DNA from: Rhodocyclaceae bacterium
GTDB lineage: Bacteria > Pseudomonadota > Gammaproteobacteria > Burkholderiales > Rhodocyclaceae
Assembly (NCBI GenBank): GCA_028713915.1
Contig: JAQTNK010000019.1
Span: forward strand, 1-64,000
Length of the DNA: 64,000 bases
Reading direction: 5' to 3'
Shown one piece after another: positions 9,039 to 22,384 of the stretch. A program made the translations under genes and the position numbers. The notes below the pieces were generated by a model. The model saw nothing but the letters and a program-made list of their open reading frames with translations, did no database searches and had not been told where the DNA came from. Within the stretch, counting starts at the first letter, position 1. The number at the start of each line of letters is the position of its first letter.

Positions 9039-11264
9039 TCACGTCGCGTCGGTGTCTTCGCCCGCCAGGAAGCGCTCGAACTCGGGCAGCGGCACCGGCC
9101 GGCTGAACAGGTAGCCCTGGCAGGCGTGGCAGCCGATCCGGGCGAGGAATTCCCGCTGCTTCTCGGTCTCGACGCCCTCGGCAATGACGCCAAGGCCCAT
9201 GCTCTGGGCCAGCGCGACGATGGTGCGGGCGATCGCGGCGTCGTTGGGATCGGTGAGGATGTCGCGCACGAAGGACTGGTCGATCTTCAGCTGATAGAGG
9301 GGCAAACGCTTGAGGTAGGAGAGCGAGGAATAGCCGGTGCCGAAGTCGTCCAGCGAAAACTCGACGCCTTTGGCTTTCAGGGCCGCCATCTTGGCGATGA
9401 CGTCGTCCACGTCTTCCAGCAGCAGGCTTTCCGTCAGTTCCAGCTTGAGCCGCTCCGGGCTGGCGCCGCTGTAATCGAGCACGGCCAGCACCTGGTCCAC
9501 GAAGTCGGCATGGCGAAACTGGCGCGCGCTGACATTCACGGCCACCGTGAGGTGCGCCGTCTCCCGCCGCGCCGCCCACGCCACCAGCTGCGCGCAGGCG
9601 GTTTCCAGCACGCGTTGGCCGATCGCCAGGATCAGCCCGGTTTCCTCGGCGAGGGGAATGAAGTCGGCCGGGGAAACCAGCCCGCGGCGCGGATGCTGCC
9701 AGCGCACCAGGGCTTCCGCGCCGGTCACGCGGCCCCTGCCGTCCACCTGCGCCTGGTAGTAGATGAGGAATTGACCGTGCAGCAAGCCCTGGTGCAGGTC
9801 GATTTCCAACGCGGCGCGGGCCGTGACCGCGGCCTGCATTTTCGGATCGAAGAAGCGCAAGGTGGCGCGGCCGGCCGCCTTGGCCTGGTACATCGCCAGG
9901 TCCGCCCGCTTGAGCAGGTCTTCGACGGTCGCCCTTTCCCCGCCGAAAAGCGTGACGCCGATGCTCTGCGTGCTGCGATGATGGCGGCCGGCCAGAAGAT
10001 AGGAGTGGTTGAGGGTCGCGCGGATCTTCTCGCCGACGAGCTCCGCCTGGGAGGCGGCCTGCTGCGGGTTCTCGCTCAAGCCCTCGAGCATGACGATGAA
10101 CTCGTCGCCGCCGAGGCGGGCGACGGTATCGCCTTCGCGCACGCAGGTGACCAGGCGCTGGGCGACCTGTTGCAGCAGGAGATCGCCGATATCGTGGCCG
10201 AGGGTGTCGTTCAAGGTCTTGAAATTGTCCAGATCGATGAACAGCAGCGCCCCGCCGCGCTCGCCGCGGGCGCTGGAGACCAGCGCCTGCTGCAAGCGAT
10301 CGAGCAGCAGCCGCCGGTTGGGCAAGCGCGTCAGCGGATCGTAGAAGGCCAGTTCCTGAATTTCCTCGGCGGCGGCCTTGCGCTCGGAGATGTCGCGCGA
10401 CGCGCCGTAGAGGAAGCGTTGCCGGTCTATCTCGATGCCGCAGGCGCTGATCTCGACGTCGATGATCTTGCCGTCGCTGCGCTTGTGCCGGGTTTCGAAT
10501 ACCGCGGTGCCTTGCGTGGCGATCAGGGCGCTGCTGCGTTCCCGAACGATCTCGAGCTTGTCCTCGACTTCCCAGTCGCTGTCATGCAAACGGCCGATCG
10601 CCGTCTTGTCGAAGCCGAGCATCCTGAGGAACGCGTCGTTGGCCTCGATCAGCAAGCCGTCGCCGTCCAGTATGTGGATGCCGTCGCTGGCGGTGCGCAG
10701 CGTCGTTTCCAGGCGTTTGCGTTCCGCCGCCATCTTCTGGAACAGGCTGGCGTTGTCGATGGCGATGCTGGCCTGATTCGCGAACAGGGTCAGCAGCGTC
10801 TGATCCCGCAGCGTGAAGGCGCCGCCGCCGCGCTTGCCCATCGCCGACAAGCCGCCGGTGATGGTGCCGCGGCAGATCAGCGGCACCAGGAGGCTCGACG
10901 CCAGGCCCGGCTCCCAGCGGGCGCTGGAGTTCAAGTCGAAACTGCCGCCTTCGCCGAACCGCAGCGGGCGCTGGTTGGACAGCACCCAGCCGCAGGCGCC
11001 TTCGTGGATCGGGAAGATCTGGCCGAGAATCATCGATGCATATTTGCCGCTGCCGGCGCGATAGGTGAACGTCTGCCCATCGGCATCGATGATCGGCACG
11101 ACCAGCGTTTCGGCCTGGACGACCTGGCACGCGGTCTCGGCCACCAGCGCCAGCACGTTTTCGAGATCCAGCTCGGCGACCAGGCGCTCGCCGAGACGCA
11201 GCAGGAGCGTCAACTCCGCCTGGCTCAGGTCGGCAAGTCCGACTTGGTCGCCGGGCACGTTCAT
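9039..11264 (-). CDS. GAF-PAS-GGDEF-EAL c-di-GMP signalling protein
   Basis: 741-aa soluble protein for c-di-GMP turnover. Domains in order: GAF (~20-175), PAS (~185-300, ending in the 'GASRDISERK' linker), GGDEF (~305-475) and EAL (~485-735). The GGDEF motif is intact ('RLGGDEF', 385-389), with an RxxD inhibition site (REGD) five residues before. The EAL motif 'GAEALVRW' (E517), 'DDFGTGYSSL' and 'KIDQSFV' are also intact, so both cyclase and phosphodiesterase activities are possible. No membrane segment, so signals are probably cytoplasmic ligands of GAF/PAS. It follows the dsrE-like gene by 43 bases on the minus strand and may be co-transcribed. Confidence 0.95.
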   Translation of the reverse strand: MNVPGDQVGLADLSQAELTLLLRLGERLVAELDLENVLALVAETACQVVQAETLVVPIIDADGQTFTYRAGSGKYASMILGQIFPIHEGACGWVLSNQRPLRFGEGGSFDLNSSARWEPGLASSLLVPLICRGTITGGLSAMGKRGGGAFTLRDQTLLTLFANQASIAIDNASLFQKMAAERKRLETTLRTASDGIHILDGDGLLIEANDAFLRMLGFDKTAIGRLHDSDWEVEDKLEIVRERSSALIATQGTAVFETRHKRSDGKIIDVEISACGIEIDRQRFLYGASRDISERKAAAEEIQELAFYDPLTRLPNRRLLLDRLQQALVSSARGERGGALLFIDLDNFKTLNDTLGHDIGDLLLQQVAQRLVTCVREGDTVARLGGDEFIVMLEGLSENPQQAASQAELVGEKIRATLNHSYLLAGRHHRSTQSIGVTLFGGERATVEDLLKRADLAMYQAKAAGRATLRFFDPKMQAAVTARAALEIDLHQGLLHGQFLIYYQAQVDGRGRVTGAEALVRWQHPRRGLVSPADFIPLAEETGLILAIGQRVLETACAQLVAWAARRETAHLTVAVNVSARQFRHADFVDQVLAVLDYSGASPERLKLELTESLLLEDVDDVIAKMAALKAKGVEFSLDDFGTGYSSLSYLKRLPLYQLKIDQSFVRDILTDPNDAAIARTIVALAQSMGLGVIAEGVETEKQREFLARIGCHACQGYLFSRPVPLPEFERFLAGEDTDAT

Positions 11265-11307
11265 CGGGGGAAACGGCCTGTGCCGACGCTACGGCGCATG
11301 CCGTCGC

Positions 11308-11877
11308 TCAAATCGTGACGTTGTAATCGGACGCGGCGACATCGAGATAGTACGCGCCGACGCCTCGCACATCCGCCTCGACGATGAGGTCGTCGGGCAC
11401 CGAGAACGCCATGGCGTCGACGCAGATCTGGCAAATGCTGTAGCGGACGCCGAGATCGCGGGCGCTGCGAATGAGCTCGTCCAGTTGCGCGATGCCCTTG
11501 CGGCGCATGATCCGGCGCACGATCATCGGCCCCAGGCCGCCGAAGTTGAGCTGCGACAGCGGCAGATGGCAGGCGCCATCGTGATTGAGGCCGCGCACCA
11601 CGTGCTGCAAGGCCGTATCGGTTTCCAGATTGCGGCCCTGGCCGCCGCGCAGCCTGGCGAACCACTTGGCCGGCGAGAACAGCGACCGCGGCTTGCGCAG
11701 GCAATTGGCGCCGTAGAGCACGAACCACATGCTCATCTCCATGCCCATTGCCTGGAATCCGGCGGCGATCTCGAATGCCACCAGCGCCTTGTCCAGTTCG
11801 CCGCTGACCAGCAGGACCGTGCCCTTCTTCTTGGGCTTCTGGGCAGCGTCGATCGGCGACGTGAGCAGGCTGTCCAC
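11308..11877 (-). CDS. DsrE/DsrF-like (DrsE_2) sulfur-carrier family protein
   Basis: 189 aa; starts at GTG 11877, two bases after the tusA-like stop. The core resembles the DsrE/DsrF-like family often annotated as 'peroxiredoxin family': strand 'GTVLLVSGELDKALVAFEIA', 'GMEMSMWFVLYG', and the cysteine motif 'SICQICVDAM' near residue 150, close to the family's 'ACQMSMD' motif. Relatives with TusA, DsrE and rhodanese take part in persulfide transfer. The first ~15 residues are an extra Lys-rich N-terminus. It is tightly paired with the TusA-like gene, which supports a sulfur-relay role, though the substrate is unknown. Confidence 0.82.
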   Translation of the reverse strand: MDSLLTSPIDAAQKPKKKGTVLLVSGELDKALVAFEIAAGFQAMGMEMSMWFVLYGANCLRKPRSLFSPAKWFARLRGGQGRNLETDTALQHVVRGLNHDGACHLPLSQLNFGGLGPMIVRRIMRRKGIAQLDELIRSARDLGVRYSICQICVDAMAFSVPDDLIVEADVRGVGAYYLDVAASDYNVTI

Positions 11878-11879
11878 GC

Positions 11880-12119
11880 CTAGCCGCCGACGCGGATCAG
11901 AACGCTGACGCTGCGGCGTGCGCCCGCCACCACGTCGACGACGGCATGGCCGTTGGCGAGACAGAAATCGCGGACGGAGGATTCGAAGATCGGGTCGTTT
12001 CCCGTGATCAGGAGCGTCTGTCCCGCGTCGAGGTTCCTGACCGACTTGGCGAGCTCGATCAAGGGCACCGGACAGCACACGCCCGACACATCCAGGCGCA
12101 GGTCAATCGGCGTAGGCAT
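11880..12119 (-). CDS. TusA-family sulfur carrier protein
   Basis: 79 aa. The hallmark CPxP motif reads 'CCPVPLIEL' (cysteines at 15 and 16), followed by the typical helix and the 'LLITGNDP' strand. The protein accepts sulfur as a persulfide on the conserved cysteine. Two tandem ATGs (12122, 12119) follow GAAGGGGAG; 12119 gives better spacing. First gene of a tusA-dsrE pair with its own promoter-like sequence at 12257-12285. It could serve tRNA thiolation, molybdenum-cofactor sulfuration or dissimilatory sulfur oxidation; the DsrE neighbour favours a dedicated relay. Confidence 0.88.
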   Translation of the reverse strand: MPTPIDLRLDVSGVCCPVPLIELAKSVRNLDAGQTLLITGNDPIFESSVRDFCLANGHAVVDVVAGARRSVSVLIRVGG

Positions 12120-12256
12120 CATCTCCCCTTCACGGCGCAATCGGGCTTGCAGGTCGAGCGCACGGACCACGCTGCCTGCCTTCCCCCTCGAAAGGATCCA
12201 TACTTTCGTTTTTTTCTCGCGGTCGGTTGCCGGCCGCCGAGTATTACTTTGGCCTA

Positions 12257-12285
12257 ATATACCTAAGCTTTGTCGCCCTGTCACT
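12257..12285 (-). promoter_or_regulatory. Candidate sigma-70 promoter of the tusA-dsrE pair
   Basis: On the minus strand GTGACA (12285-12280) and TATATT (12262-12257) are separated by exactly 17 bases. It lies ~140 bases upstream of the tusA-like start, in an AT-richer patch of an otherwise GC-rich gap. The remaining gap (12123-12256, 12286-12378) shows no gene. Confidence 0.5.
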
Positions 12286-12378
12286 GAAAACTGCGCCGAC
12301 GGCGGGACGGCGCCAAGCCCGACGTCGATGACGCGGGCAACCTGCGGCGCGGGCAGGCCATCAGAGACCGCGGAGACG

Positions 12379-12410
12379 AAAAAATACCCGGCACGCGGCC
12401 GTGTATTTCT
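12379..12410 (-). terminator. Intrinsic terminator after ftsH
   Basis: On the minus strand an inverted repeat (AAATAC 12382-12387 with GTATTT 12403-12408; CGGC 12389-12392 with GCCG 12398-12401; five-base loop) ends in a run of six T residues (plus-strand A's at 12379-12384). It is 22 bases past the ftsH stop and should separate ftsH from the downstream tusA-dsrE genes. Confidence 0.65.
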
Positions 12411-12431
12411 TGCTGCGGCGACGCCTGATCT

Positions 12432-14318
<1,887 letters not shown>

Positions 14319-14382
14319 AGCCTTACCTCACGATTTGCCCACCGAACGGGCATTCTAGACATTTTCAGCCTGCTTGCAAACG

Positions 14383-15018
14383 CTAACCGACCACCTTGCG
14401 CCGGGCCAGCAGATAGGTTTCGGCGCTGCGATCGCGGGACGCCGCGGGCTTTCTCACCGCCACCGTCTCGAACGCCAGTTTGACCGCCTTCAGCAAATCC
14501 GTAAAGTCCGACCCTTGAAATACCTTGACCAGCAAATCGCCTCCGGGTTTCAGGTGGTCGCGACAAAATTCGAGGGTCAGTTCCGCCAGGTGCATGATCC
14601 GCGCCTGGTCGGACACCGCTATGCCTGATATGTTGGGGGCCATGTCCGACAATACAAGGTCCACCGGCCGCCCGCCGAGCGCGGCTTCGAGCTGATGCAG
14701 CACCGCATCCTCGCGGAAATCGCCCTGGATGAATTCGACGCCGTTCATCGGCGTCATCTCCAGCAGGTCCAGCGCGATCAGCCGGCCGCCCGGCTGCACG
14801 CGCTTCGCCGCGTACTGGCACCAGCTGCCCGGCGCCGCTCCGAGGTCGACGACCGTCATGCCCGGCCGGAGCAGGCGATCCTTCTCGTCGATCTCGATCA
14901 GCTTGAAGACGGCGCGCGAACGCCAGCCTTCGGCCTTCGCCTTCTGGACGTAGGGATCGTTGACATGCTCCTGCATCCACACCTTGCTCTTTTTGTGCCG
15001 ACGGGATTTCTGGGTCAT
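14383..15018 (-). CDS. rlmE: 23S rRNA (uridine-2552-2'-O)-methyltransferase RlmE (FtsJ)
   Basis: Methylates the 2'-OH of U2552 in the A-loop of 23S rRNA using SAM, a late step of large-subunit assembly. 211 aa, normal length. SAM-binding motif '[14 protein letters not shown]', '[11 protein letters not shown]' and 'LLVKVFQG' supply the catalytic K-D-K-E set. It is upstream of ftsH on the same strand and diverges from yhbY with only 17 bases between starts, so the two promoters must overlap the opposite genes. Confidence 0.96.
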   Translation of the reverse strand: MTQKSRRHKKSKVWMQEHVNDPYVQKAKAEGWRSRAVFKLIEIDEKDRLLRPGMTVVDLGAAPGSWCQYAAKRVQPGGRLIALDLLEMTPMNGVEFIQGDFREDAVLHQLEAALGGRPVDLVLSDMAPNISGIAVSDQARIMHLAELTLEFCRDHLKPGGDLLVKVFQGSDFTDLLKAVKLAFETVAVRKPAASRDRSAETYLLARRKVVG

Positions 15019-15035
15019 CGCGCTAGAATAGGGAC

Positions 15036-15425
15036 ATGATCGAACTTACCTCTGAACAGCGTCGGGCACTGCGCGCCGACGCCCACCACCTGCATCCTCT
15101 CGTCACCGTCGCCGGCAAGGGCCTCAGCGATTCAGTGCTGAAGGAAATCGACCGCAGCCTGGCCGCCCACGAGCTCATCAAGGTCAAGCTCCAGGGCATC
15201 GAGCGCGACGACAGCGCCGCGCTGCTCGAGCAGATCTGCACGGAACTGCACTGCGCGCCGGTGCAGCGCATCGGCAACGTCCTGATCCTCTGGCGCGAAA
15301 AGCCCGCAGAGGAAAAAACCGCCGCGGCGCCCCGACGCAAGCCGAAAGCGAAGCCGCAAACCAAGAAGGCGGCCGCCGCCGCGCTCGAACGTCCGCGCCG
15401 CCGCACCACCGCGCGATCCAGCTAG
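15036..15425 (+). CDS. yhbY: CRM-domain RNA-binding protein YhbY
   Basis: Ribosome-assembly factor of the CRM (YhbY) family that associates with pre-50S particles. Residues 1-95 form the domain, including the '[20 protein letters not shown]' and 'HELIKVKL' segments. Unlike the ~97-residue E. coli protein, this one has a ~32-residue Lys/Arg/Ala tail, a basic extension likely to touch RNA. It is divergent from rlmE, the usual proteobacterial layout. Confidence 0.93.
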   Translation: MIELTSEQRRALRADAHHLHPLVTVAGKGLSDSVLKEIDRSLAAHELIKVKLQGIERDDSAALLEQICTELHCAPVQRIGNVLILWREKPAEEKTAAAPRRKPKAKPQTKKAAAAALERPRRRTTARSS

Positions 15426-15441
15426 CGCCGCCCCGGGGCTC

Positions 15442-15460
15442 AAGGGCGCGACGCGCCCGC
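15442..15460. terminator. GC hairpin between yhbY and greA
   Basis: GGGCGC-GAC-GCGCCC at 15444-15458 forms a six-pair stem with a three-base loop between two convergent genes. There is no T run, so termination is only suggested. The rest of 15426-15521 shows nothing else. Confidence 0.3.
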
Positions 15461-15521
15461 GTCAAGCGCCGCCGTCATCGCATCCGGCGTCGCGCCGAGC
15501 GGCGCCATGACGCCATGGCGG

Positions 15522-15994
15522 CTACTCGTAGCGGACGTCGAGGATTTCGTATTCGCGCCTGCCGCCGGGCGTATTGACTTCGGCGACGTCGCCGGCGTAC
15601 TTGCCGATCAGCGCGCGGGCGACCGGGGAATTCAAGGAAATCTTGCCGTGCTTGAGATCCGCCTCGTCGTCGCCGACGATCTGGTAGATCACGGTCTGGC
15701 CGCCCTCGATGTCTTCGAGTTCCAGCGTCGCGCCGAAGACGACGCGGCCGTCGGCATCCAGCGCCGTCGGGTCGATGATCTGGGCGTTGGCGAGCTTGCC
15801 TTCGACCTCGGCGATGCGGCCCTCGATAAAGCCTTGGCGTTCCTTGGCGGCATCGTATTCGGCGTTCTCCGACAGGTCGCCATGGGAGCGCGCTTCGGCG
15901 ATGGCGGCCACGACGCTGGGCCGCTCGATGGTCTTCAGGCGCTTCAACTCTTCGCGCAGCATTTCCGCGCCGCGCAGCGTCAGGGGGAACTTGC

Positions 15995-15998
<4 letters not shown>
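15522..15998 (-). CDS. greA: Transcription elongation factor GreA
   Basis: Binds the RNA polymerase secondary channel and stimulates cleavage of backtracked transcripts. 158 aa, the family's length. N-terminal coiled coil with '[41 protein letters not shown]' features: the acidic tip D/E pair lies in '[10 protein letters not shown]', and the C-terminal FKBP-like domain contains '[10 protein letters not shown]'. Its ATG overlaps the carB stop (ATGA, 15995-15998), so it is coupled to carB in the order carA-carB-greA. Confidence 0.97.
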
Positions 15999-19210
<3,212 letters not shown>

Positions 19211-19213
19211 AAA

Positions 19214-19300
19214 AGTCTTCACCGCCGAGGCGCCGAGGCACAGAGAAAACACACTCTCTAGCGGACTCGGCGTCTCGGCGCCTCGGCGGTTAGGTTTTTG
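19214..19300. repeat. Palindromic intergenic repeat between carA and carB
   Basis: ACCGCCGAGGCGCCGAG (19221-19237) recurs as a perfect inverted copy at 19274-19290, with 36 bases between containing CACAGAGAAAACAC. The outer copy contains the first base of the carA stop codon. The wording (CTCGGCGCCTCGGCGGTGAA) resembles short dispersed palindromic repeats found between genes in many environmental bacterial genomes. Could fold into a long hairpin in the carAB transcript. Confidence 0.75.
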
Positions 19301-20426
19301 TCTTTTCCATCATCACGATGAAACGGTCGAACAGGTAGCCGACGTCGTGCGGGCCGGGGCTCGCCTCGGGGTGGCCCTGGAAGCAGAAGGCGGGGCGGTC
19401 GGTCCAGGCCAGGCCTTGCAGGCTGTTGTCGAACAGCGAAACGTGGGTCACCTTGACGTTGGCCGGCAAGGTCGCCGGATCGACGGCGAAGCCGTGGTTC
19501 TGGCTGGTGATCAGCACCTGGCCGGTCTCCAGGTCTTTGACCGGGTGATTGGCACCGTGGTGGCCGAATTTCATTTTCAGCGTCTTGCCGCCGCCGGCCA
19601 GGCCCATCAGCTGATGGCCCAGGCAGATGCCGAAGGTCGGCAGCTTTTTGTCGAGAAACTCGCGGATGGCGGCGATGGCGTAATCGCAGGGCTCCGGGTC
19701 GCCGGGGCCGTTGGAAAGGAAAATGCCGTCGGGATTGAGCGCCAGCACCTCGGCGGCCGACGTCTGCGCCGGCACCACGGTCAGCCGGCAACCGCGCGCC
19801 GCCAGCATGCGCAGGATGTTGCGCTTGACGCCGAAGTCGTAGGCGACGACGTGGAACCTGGCATGCTGTTGCGGCATGTAGCCCTTGCCCAATCGCCACT
19901 CGCCCTCGTTCCAGGCGTAGGGCTTGTCGACGCACACCACCTTGGCGAGGTCCATGCCGGCGAGCCCGGGGAAGGCGCGCGCCTGCGCCACGGCGGCTTC
20001 GGCATCGGCGTGGTCGCCGGTCTCCAGGCAGCCAGCCTGGGCGCCTTTCTCGCGCAGGATGCGCGTGAGCTTGCGGGTGTCGATATCGGCGATGGCGACG
20101 ACGTTCTCGGCCTTGAGGTACGCGGAAAGCGTCTGCTCGCTGCGGAAGTTGGAGGCCACCAGCGGCAAATCGCGGATGACGAGGCCGGCGGCATGAACCC
20201 TGGTGGATTCGCAGTCTTCGCGATTGACGCCGGTGTTGCCGATATGGGGATAGGTCAGCGTGACGATTTGCCGGCAGTAGGAAGGATCGGTGAGGATCTC
20301 CTGGTAGCCGGTCATGGCGGTGTTGAACACCACCTCGCCGACCGCACGGCCGACGGCGCCGATGCCCTTGCCCCGAAAGACCGTCCCGTCGGCTAAAGCA
20401 AGTAAGGCGGGCGGAAACTGGGACAC
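19290..20426 (-). CDS. carA: Carbamoyl-phosphate synthase small subunit
   Basis: Glutamine amidotransferase subunit that supplies ammonia to CarB. 378 aa from GTG 20426, which has AGGAG eight bases upstream and begins '[10 protein letters not shown]'; this matches the ~380-aa family length. Nucleophile in 'FGICLGHQ' (Cys268), with '[11 protein letters not shown]' supplying the His/Glu of the triad. Order dapB-carA-carB-greA on the minus strand. Its stop codon is embedded in the edge of a palindromic repeat. Confidence 0.98.
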   Translation of the reverse strand: MSQFPPALLALADGTVFRGKGIGAVGRAVGEVVFNTAMTGYQEILTDPSYCRQIVTLTYPHIGNTGVNREDCESTRVHAAGLVIRDLPLVASNFRSEQTLSAYLKAENVVAIADIDTRKLTRILREKGAQAGCLETGDHADAEAAVAQARAFPGLAGMDLAKVVCVDKPYAWNEGEWRLGKGYMPQQHARFHVVAYDFGVKRNILRMLAARGCRLTVVPAQTSAAEVLALNPDGIFLSNGPGDPEPCDYAIAAIREFLDKKLPTFGICLGHQLMGLAGGGKTLKMKFGHHGANHPVKDLETGQVLITSQNHGFAVDPATLPANVKVTHVSLFDNSLQGLAWTDRPAFCFQGHPEASPGPHDVGYLFDRFIVMMEKTKT

Positions 20427-20485
20427 GATGGGACTCCTGAACAAGGTATTGCGCGGCTGCGGGCAAACCGTGCAATTGTACCCGA

Positions 20486-21292
20486 TCAGCGCAGTCCGAG
20501 CACGTCCTGCATGTCGAAAAGCCCCTTGACGCGGCCGCGCATGAAGCGGGCGGCGCGCAGGGAACCCTGCGCATAGGGCATGCGGCTGGCCGACTTGTGG
20601 GTGATTTCGATGCGCTCGCCGGTGCCGGCGAAGAGCACCGTATGGTCGCCGACGATGTCGCCGCCGCGCACCGTGGCAAAGCCGATCTGCGTCGCCGGCC
20701 GCTCGCCGGTGTGGCCCTCGCGACCATAGACCGCGCAGTCGGCAAGGCTGCGGCCCAGCGCCGCGGCCACCACTTCGCCCATGCGCAGCGCGGTGCCGGA
20801 CGGCGCATCGACCTTGTGGCGGTGATGCGCCTCGATGACCTCGACGTCGTAGCCTTCGTTGAGGATGCGCGCGGCGACGTCGAGCAGCTTGAAGACGGCA
20901 TTGACGCCGACGGCCATGTTCGGCGCGAAGACGATGGGAATGTCGCGCGCGATGTCCTGGATCGCCAGCTTCTGCTCGGTGGTGAAGCCCGTCGTGCCGA
21001 CGACCGCATGCACGCCGTGCTTGCGGCAGATTTCCAGGTGCTTGAGCGTGCCCTCGGGCCGCGTGAAGTCGATCAGGCAGTCGGCCTTGGCGAGCGCGGC
21101 GTCGACGTCGTCGGTCACGCAGACGCCGCACGGCGCCCCGACGAGTTCCCCGGCATCCTTGCCGAGAAACGGGCTGCCCGGCATTTCCAGGGCGGCGGCG
21201 AGTTCGGCGTCCGGCGCGGCCAATACCGCCTCGATCAGCGTGCGTCCCATGCGGCCGCCGCTGCCGGCGATGGCAAATCGTATCTTGTTCAT
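20486..21292 (-). CDS. dapB: 4-hydroxy-tetrahydrodipicolinate reductase
   Basis: NAD(P)H-dependent step of lysine and diaminopimelate synthesis. 268 aa, normal length. N-terminal Rossmann motif '[13 protein letters not shown]', the 'GTTGFT' loop, and the substrate motif '[16 protein letters not shown]' with the catalytic histidine pair. It stands between bamE and carA on the same strand, with 10 bases after bamE, an arrangement common in betaproteobacteria. Confidence 0.97.
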   Translation of the reverse strand: MNKIRFAIAGSGGRMGRTLIEAVLAAPDAELAAALEMPGSPFLGKDAGELVGAPCGVCVTDDVDAALAKADCLIDFTRPEGTLKHLEICRKHGVHAVVGTTGFTTEQKLAIQDIARDIPIVFAPNMAVGVNAVFKLLDVAARILNEGYDVEVIEAHHRHKVDAPSGTALRMGEVVAAALGRSLADCAVYGREGHTGERPATQIGFATVRGGDIVGDHTVLFAGTGERIEITHKSASRMPYAQGSLRAARFMRGRVKGLFDMQDVLGLR

Positions 21293-21302
21293 GTCTGGAG
21301 CT

Positions 21303-21836
21303 CTATTGCGAAACAGCGGGCGCCGGCGCCGCGACCTTGGCGACTTCGGGCTTGTTGGCTTCTTCGGGCTTGGGCTGCGGGGCTTCGTCGGCCTTCGGTT
21401 GCGGTCCCTTGATCTCGATCATGCGCGTCGCCGGCTTCGCCGCCGCAGTCTCCGCCCCGCCGCTCTCGGCGACGACGTCGCCATCGACGCGCGCCAGCTT
21501 GCCGTCTTCAAAGAACACGACGAAGCGCCGGTGCTGCACCTCGCCGTCGCCCTTTTGCAGGCGATAGACGTAGTCCCAGCGGTCGGCATGGAAAACGTCG
21601 GTCAGCAACGGCGTGCCGAGGACGAAGCGCACCTGGTCCTTGGTCAGGCCGGGCTTGAGCTGCGCGACCATTTCCTGGGTCACCATGTTGCCCTGGCGCA
21701 CGTCGATGCGGTAGGGATGCAGGTAGGGCGAAATGTCGAGCGCGCTGGAAATGCTCGATCCGATCCCCGACGTGTCCGGCACGCTCGAACAGGCGGCAAG
21801 CAAGGGTATGGCAAGGCAACAGGCAAGCTTCTTCAT
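21303..21836 (-). CDS. bamE: Outer-membrane assembly lipoprotein BamE (SmpA/OmlA)
   Basis: Small lipoprotein of the BAM complex that inserts outer-membrane proteins. 177 aa from ATG 21836. Signal peptide ends in the lipobox 'LLAAC' (Cys ~16), followed by the SmpA/OmlA fold ('[27 protein letters not shown]', 'DRWDYVYRL'). A ~55-residue Pro/Lys/Glu/Ala-rich tail beyond the fold is longer than in E. coli BamE (113 aa). It is divergent from fur, 86 bases apart, the typical betaproteobacterial pair. Confidence 0.95.
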   Translation of the reverse strand: MKKLACCLAIPLLAACSSVPDTSGIGSSISSALDISPYLHPYRIDVRQGNMVTQEMVAQLKPGLTKDQVRFVLGTPLLTDVFHADRWDYVYRLQKGDGEVQHRRFVVFFEDGKLARVDGDVVAESGGAETAAAKPATRMIEIKGPQPKADEAPQPKPEEANKPEVAKVAAPAPAVSQ

Positions 21837-21922
21837 GTCTTCGGATTCGTTCGGGGAGGGATGCCGCACTCTCAAACCGGCGCGAACACTATATCATAAG
21901 CGTATCAACCCTTTGCCCCGCC

Positions 21923-22369
21923 ATGACCAATCCTCAAGAGCTCAAGAACATCGGCCTCAAGGCGACGCTGCCGCGGCTCAAGATCCTCGAACTGTTCCAG
22001 CACGCCCAGGCTGCATCCGGCGTCCGCCACATGACGGCGGAAGACGTCTACCGCCATCTGATCGCGCAGGGCAAGGACATCGGGCTGGCGACCGTCTATC
22101 GCGTCCTCACCCAGTTCGAGCAGGCCGGCCTGCTGACGCGCCACCATTTCGAAACCGGCAAGGCGGTATTCGAACTCAACGAGGGCAAGCATCACGACCA
22201 CCTCGTCTGCCTCCAGTGCGGCAAGGTCGTCGAGTTCTACGACGCCGAAATCGAGAAGCGCCAGGCCAAGATCGCCCGCGACCGCGGCTTCGCCGTCGCC
22301 GAGCATGCGCTGTATCTCTACGTCGACTGTCTCAAGGAAGACTGCCCGAACAAGAAGGCCTCCGAGTAG
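21923..22369 (+). CDS. fur: Ferric uptake regulator Fur
   Basis: Fe(II)-dependent repressor of iron-uptake genes. 148 aa. Winged helix in residues 1-80 with '[20 protein letters not shown]'; metal-site histidines in '[16 protein letters not shown]', which also gives the first CxxC; a second pair lies near the end ('DCLKEDC'). AT-rich DNA (ACTATATCATAAGC, near 21888-21901) upstream carries the likely promoter shared with divergent bamE. Canonical length and context. Confidence 0.97.
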   Translation: MTNPQELKNIGLKATLPRLKILELFQHAQAASGVRHMTAEDVYRHLIAQGKDIGLATVYRVLTQFEQAGLLTRHHFETGKAVFELNEGKHHDHLVCLQCGKVVEFYDAEIEKRQAKIARDRGFAVAEHALYLYVDCLKEDCPNKKASE

Positions 22370-22384
22370 GCTGGAGAGCAGCGG

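Noticed and set aside
8868-11318. 816-residue plus frame opposite the GGDEF-EAL gene
   Set aside because: The minus frame contains four intact domains; the plus frame has none.
19214-19300. Transcription terminator between carA and carB
   Set aside because: It is a strong palindrome but without a T run, and carA-carB are expected to be co-transcribed; treated as a repeat element.
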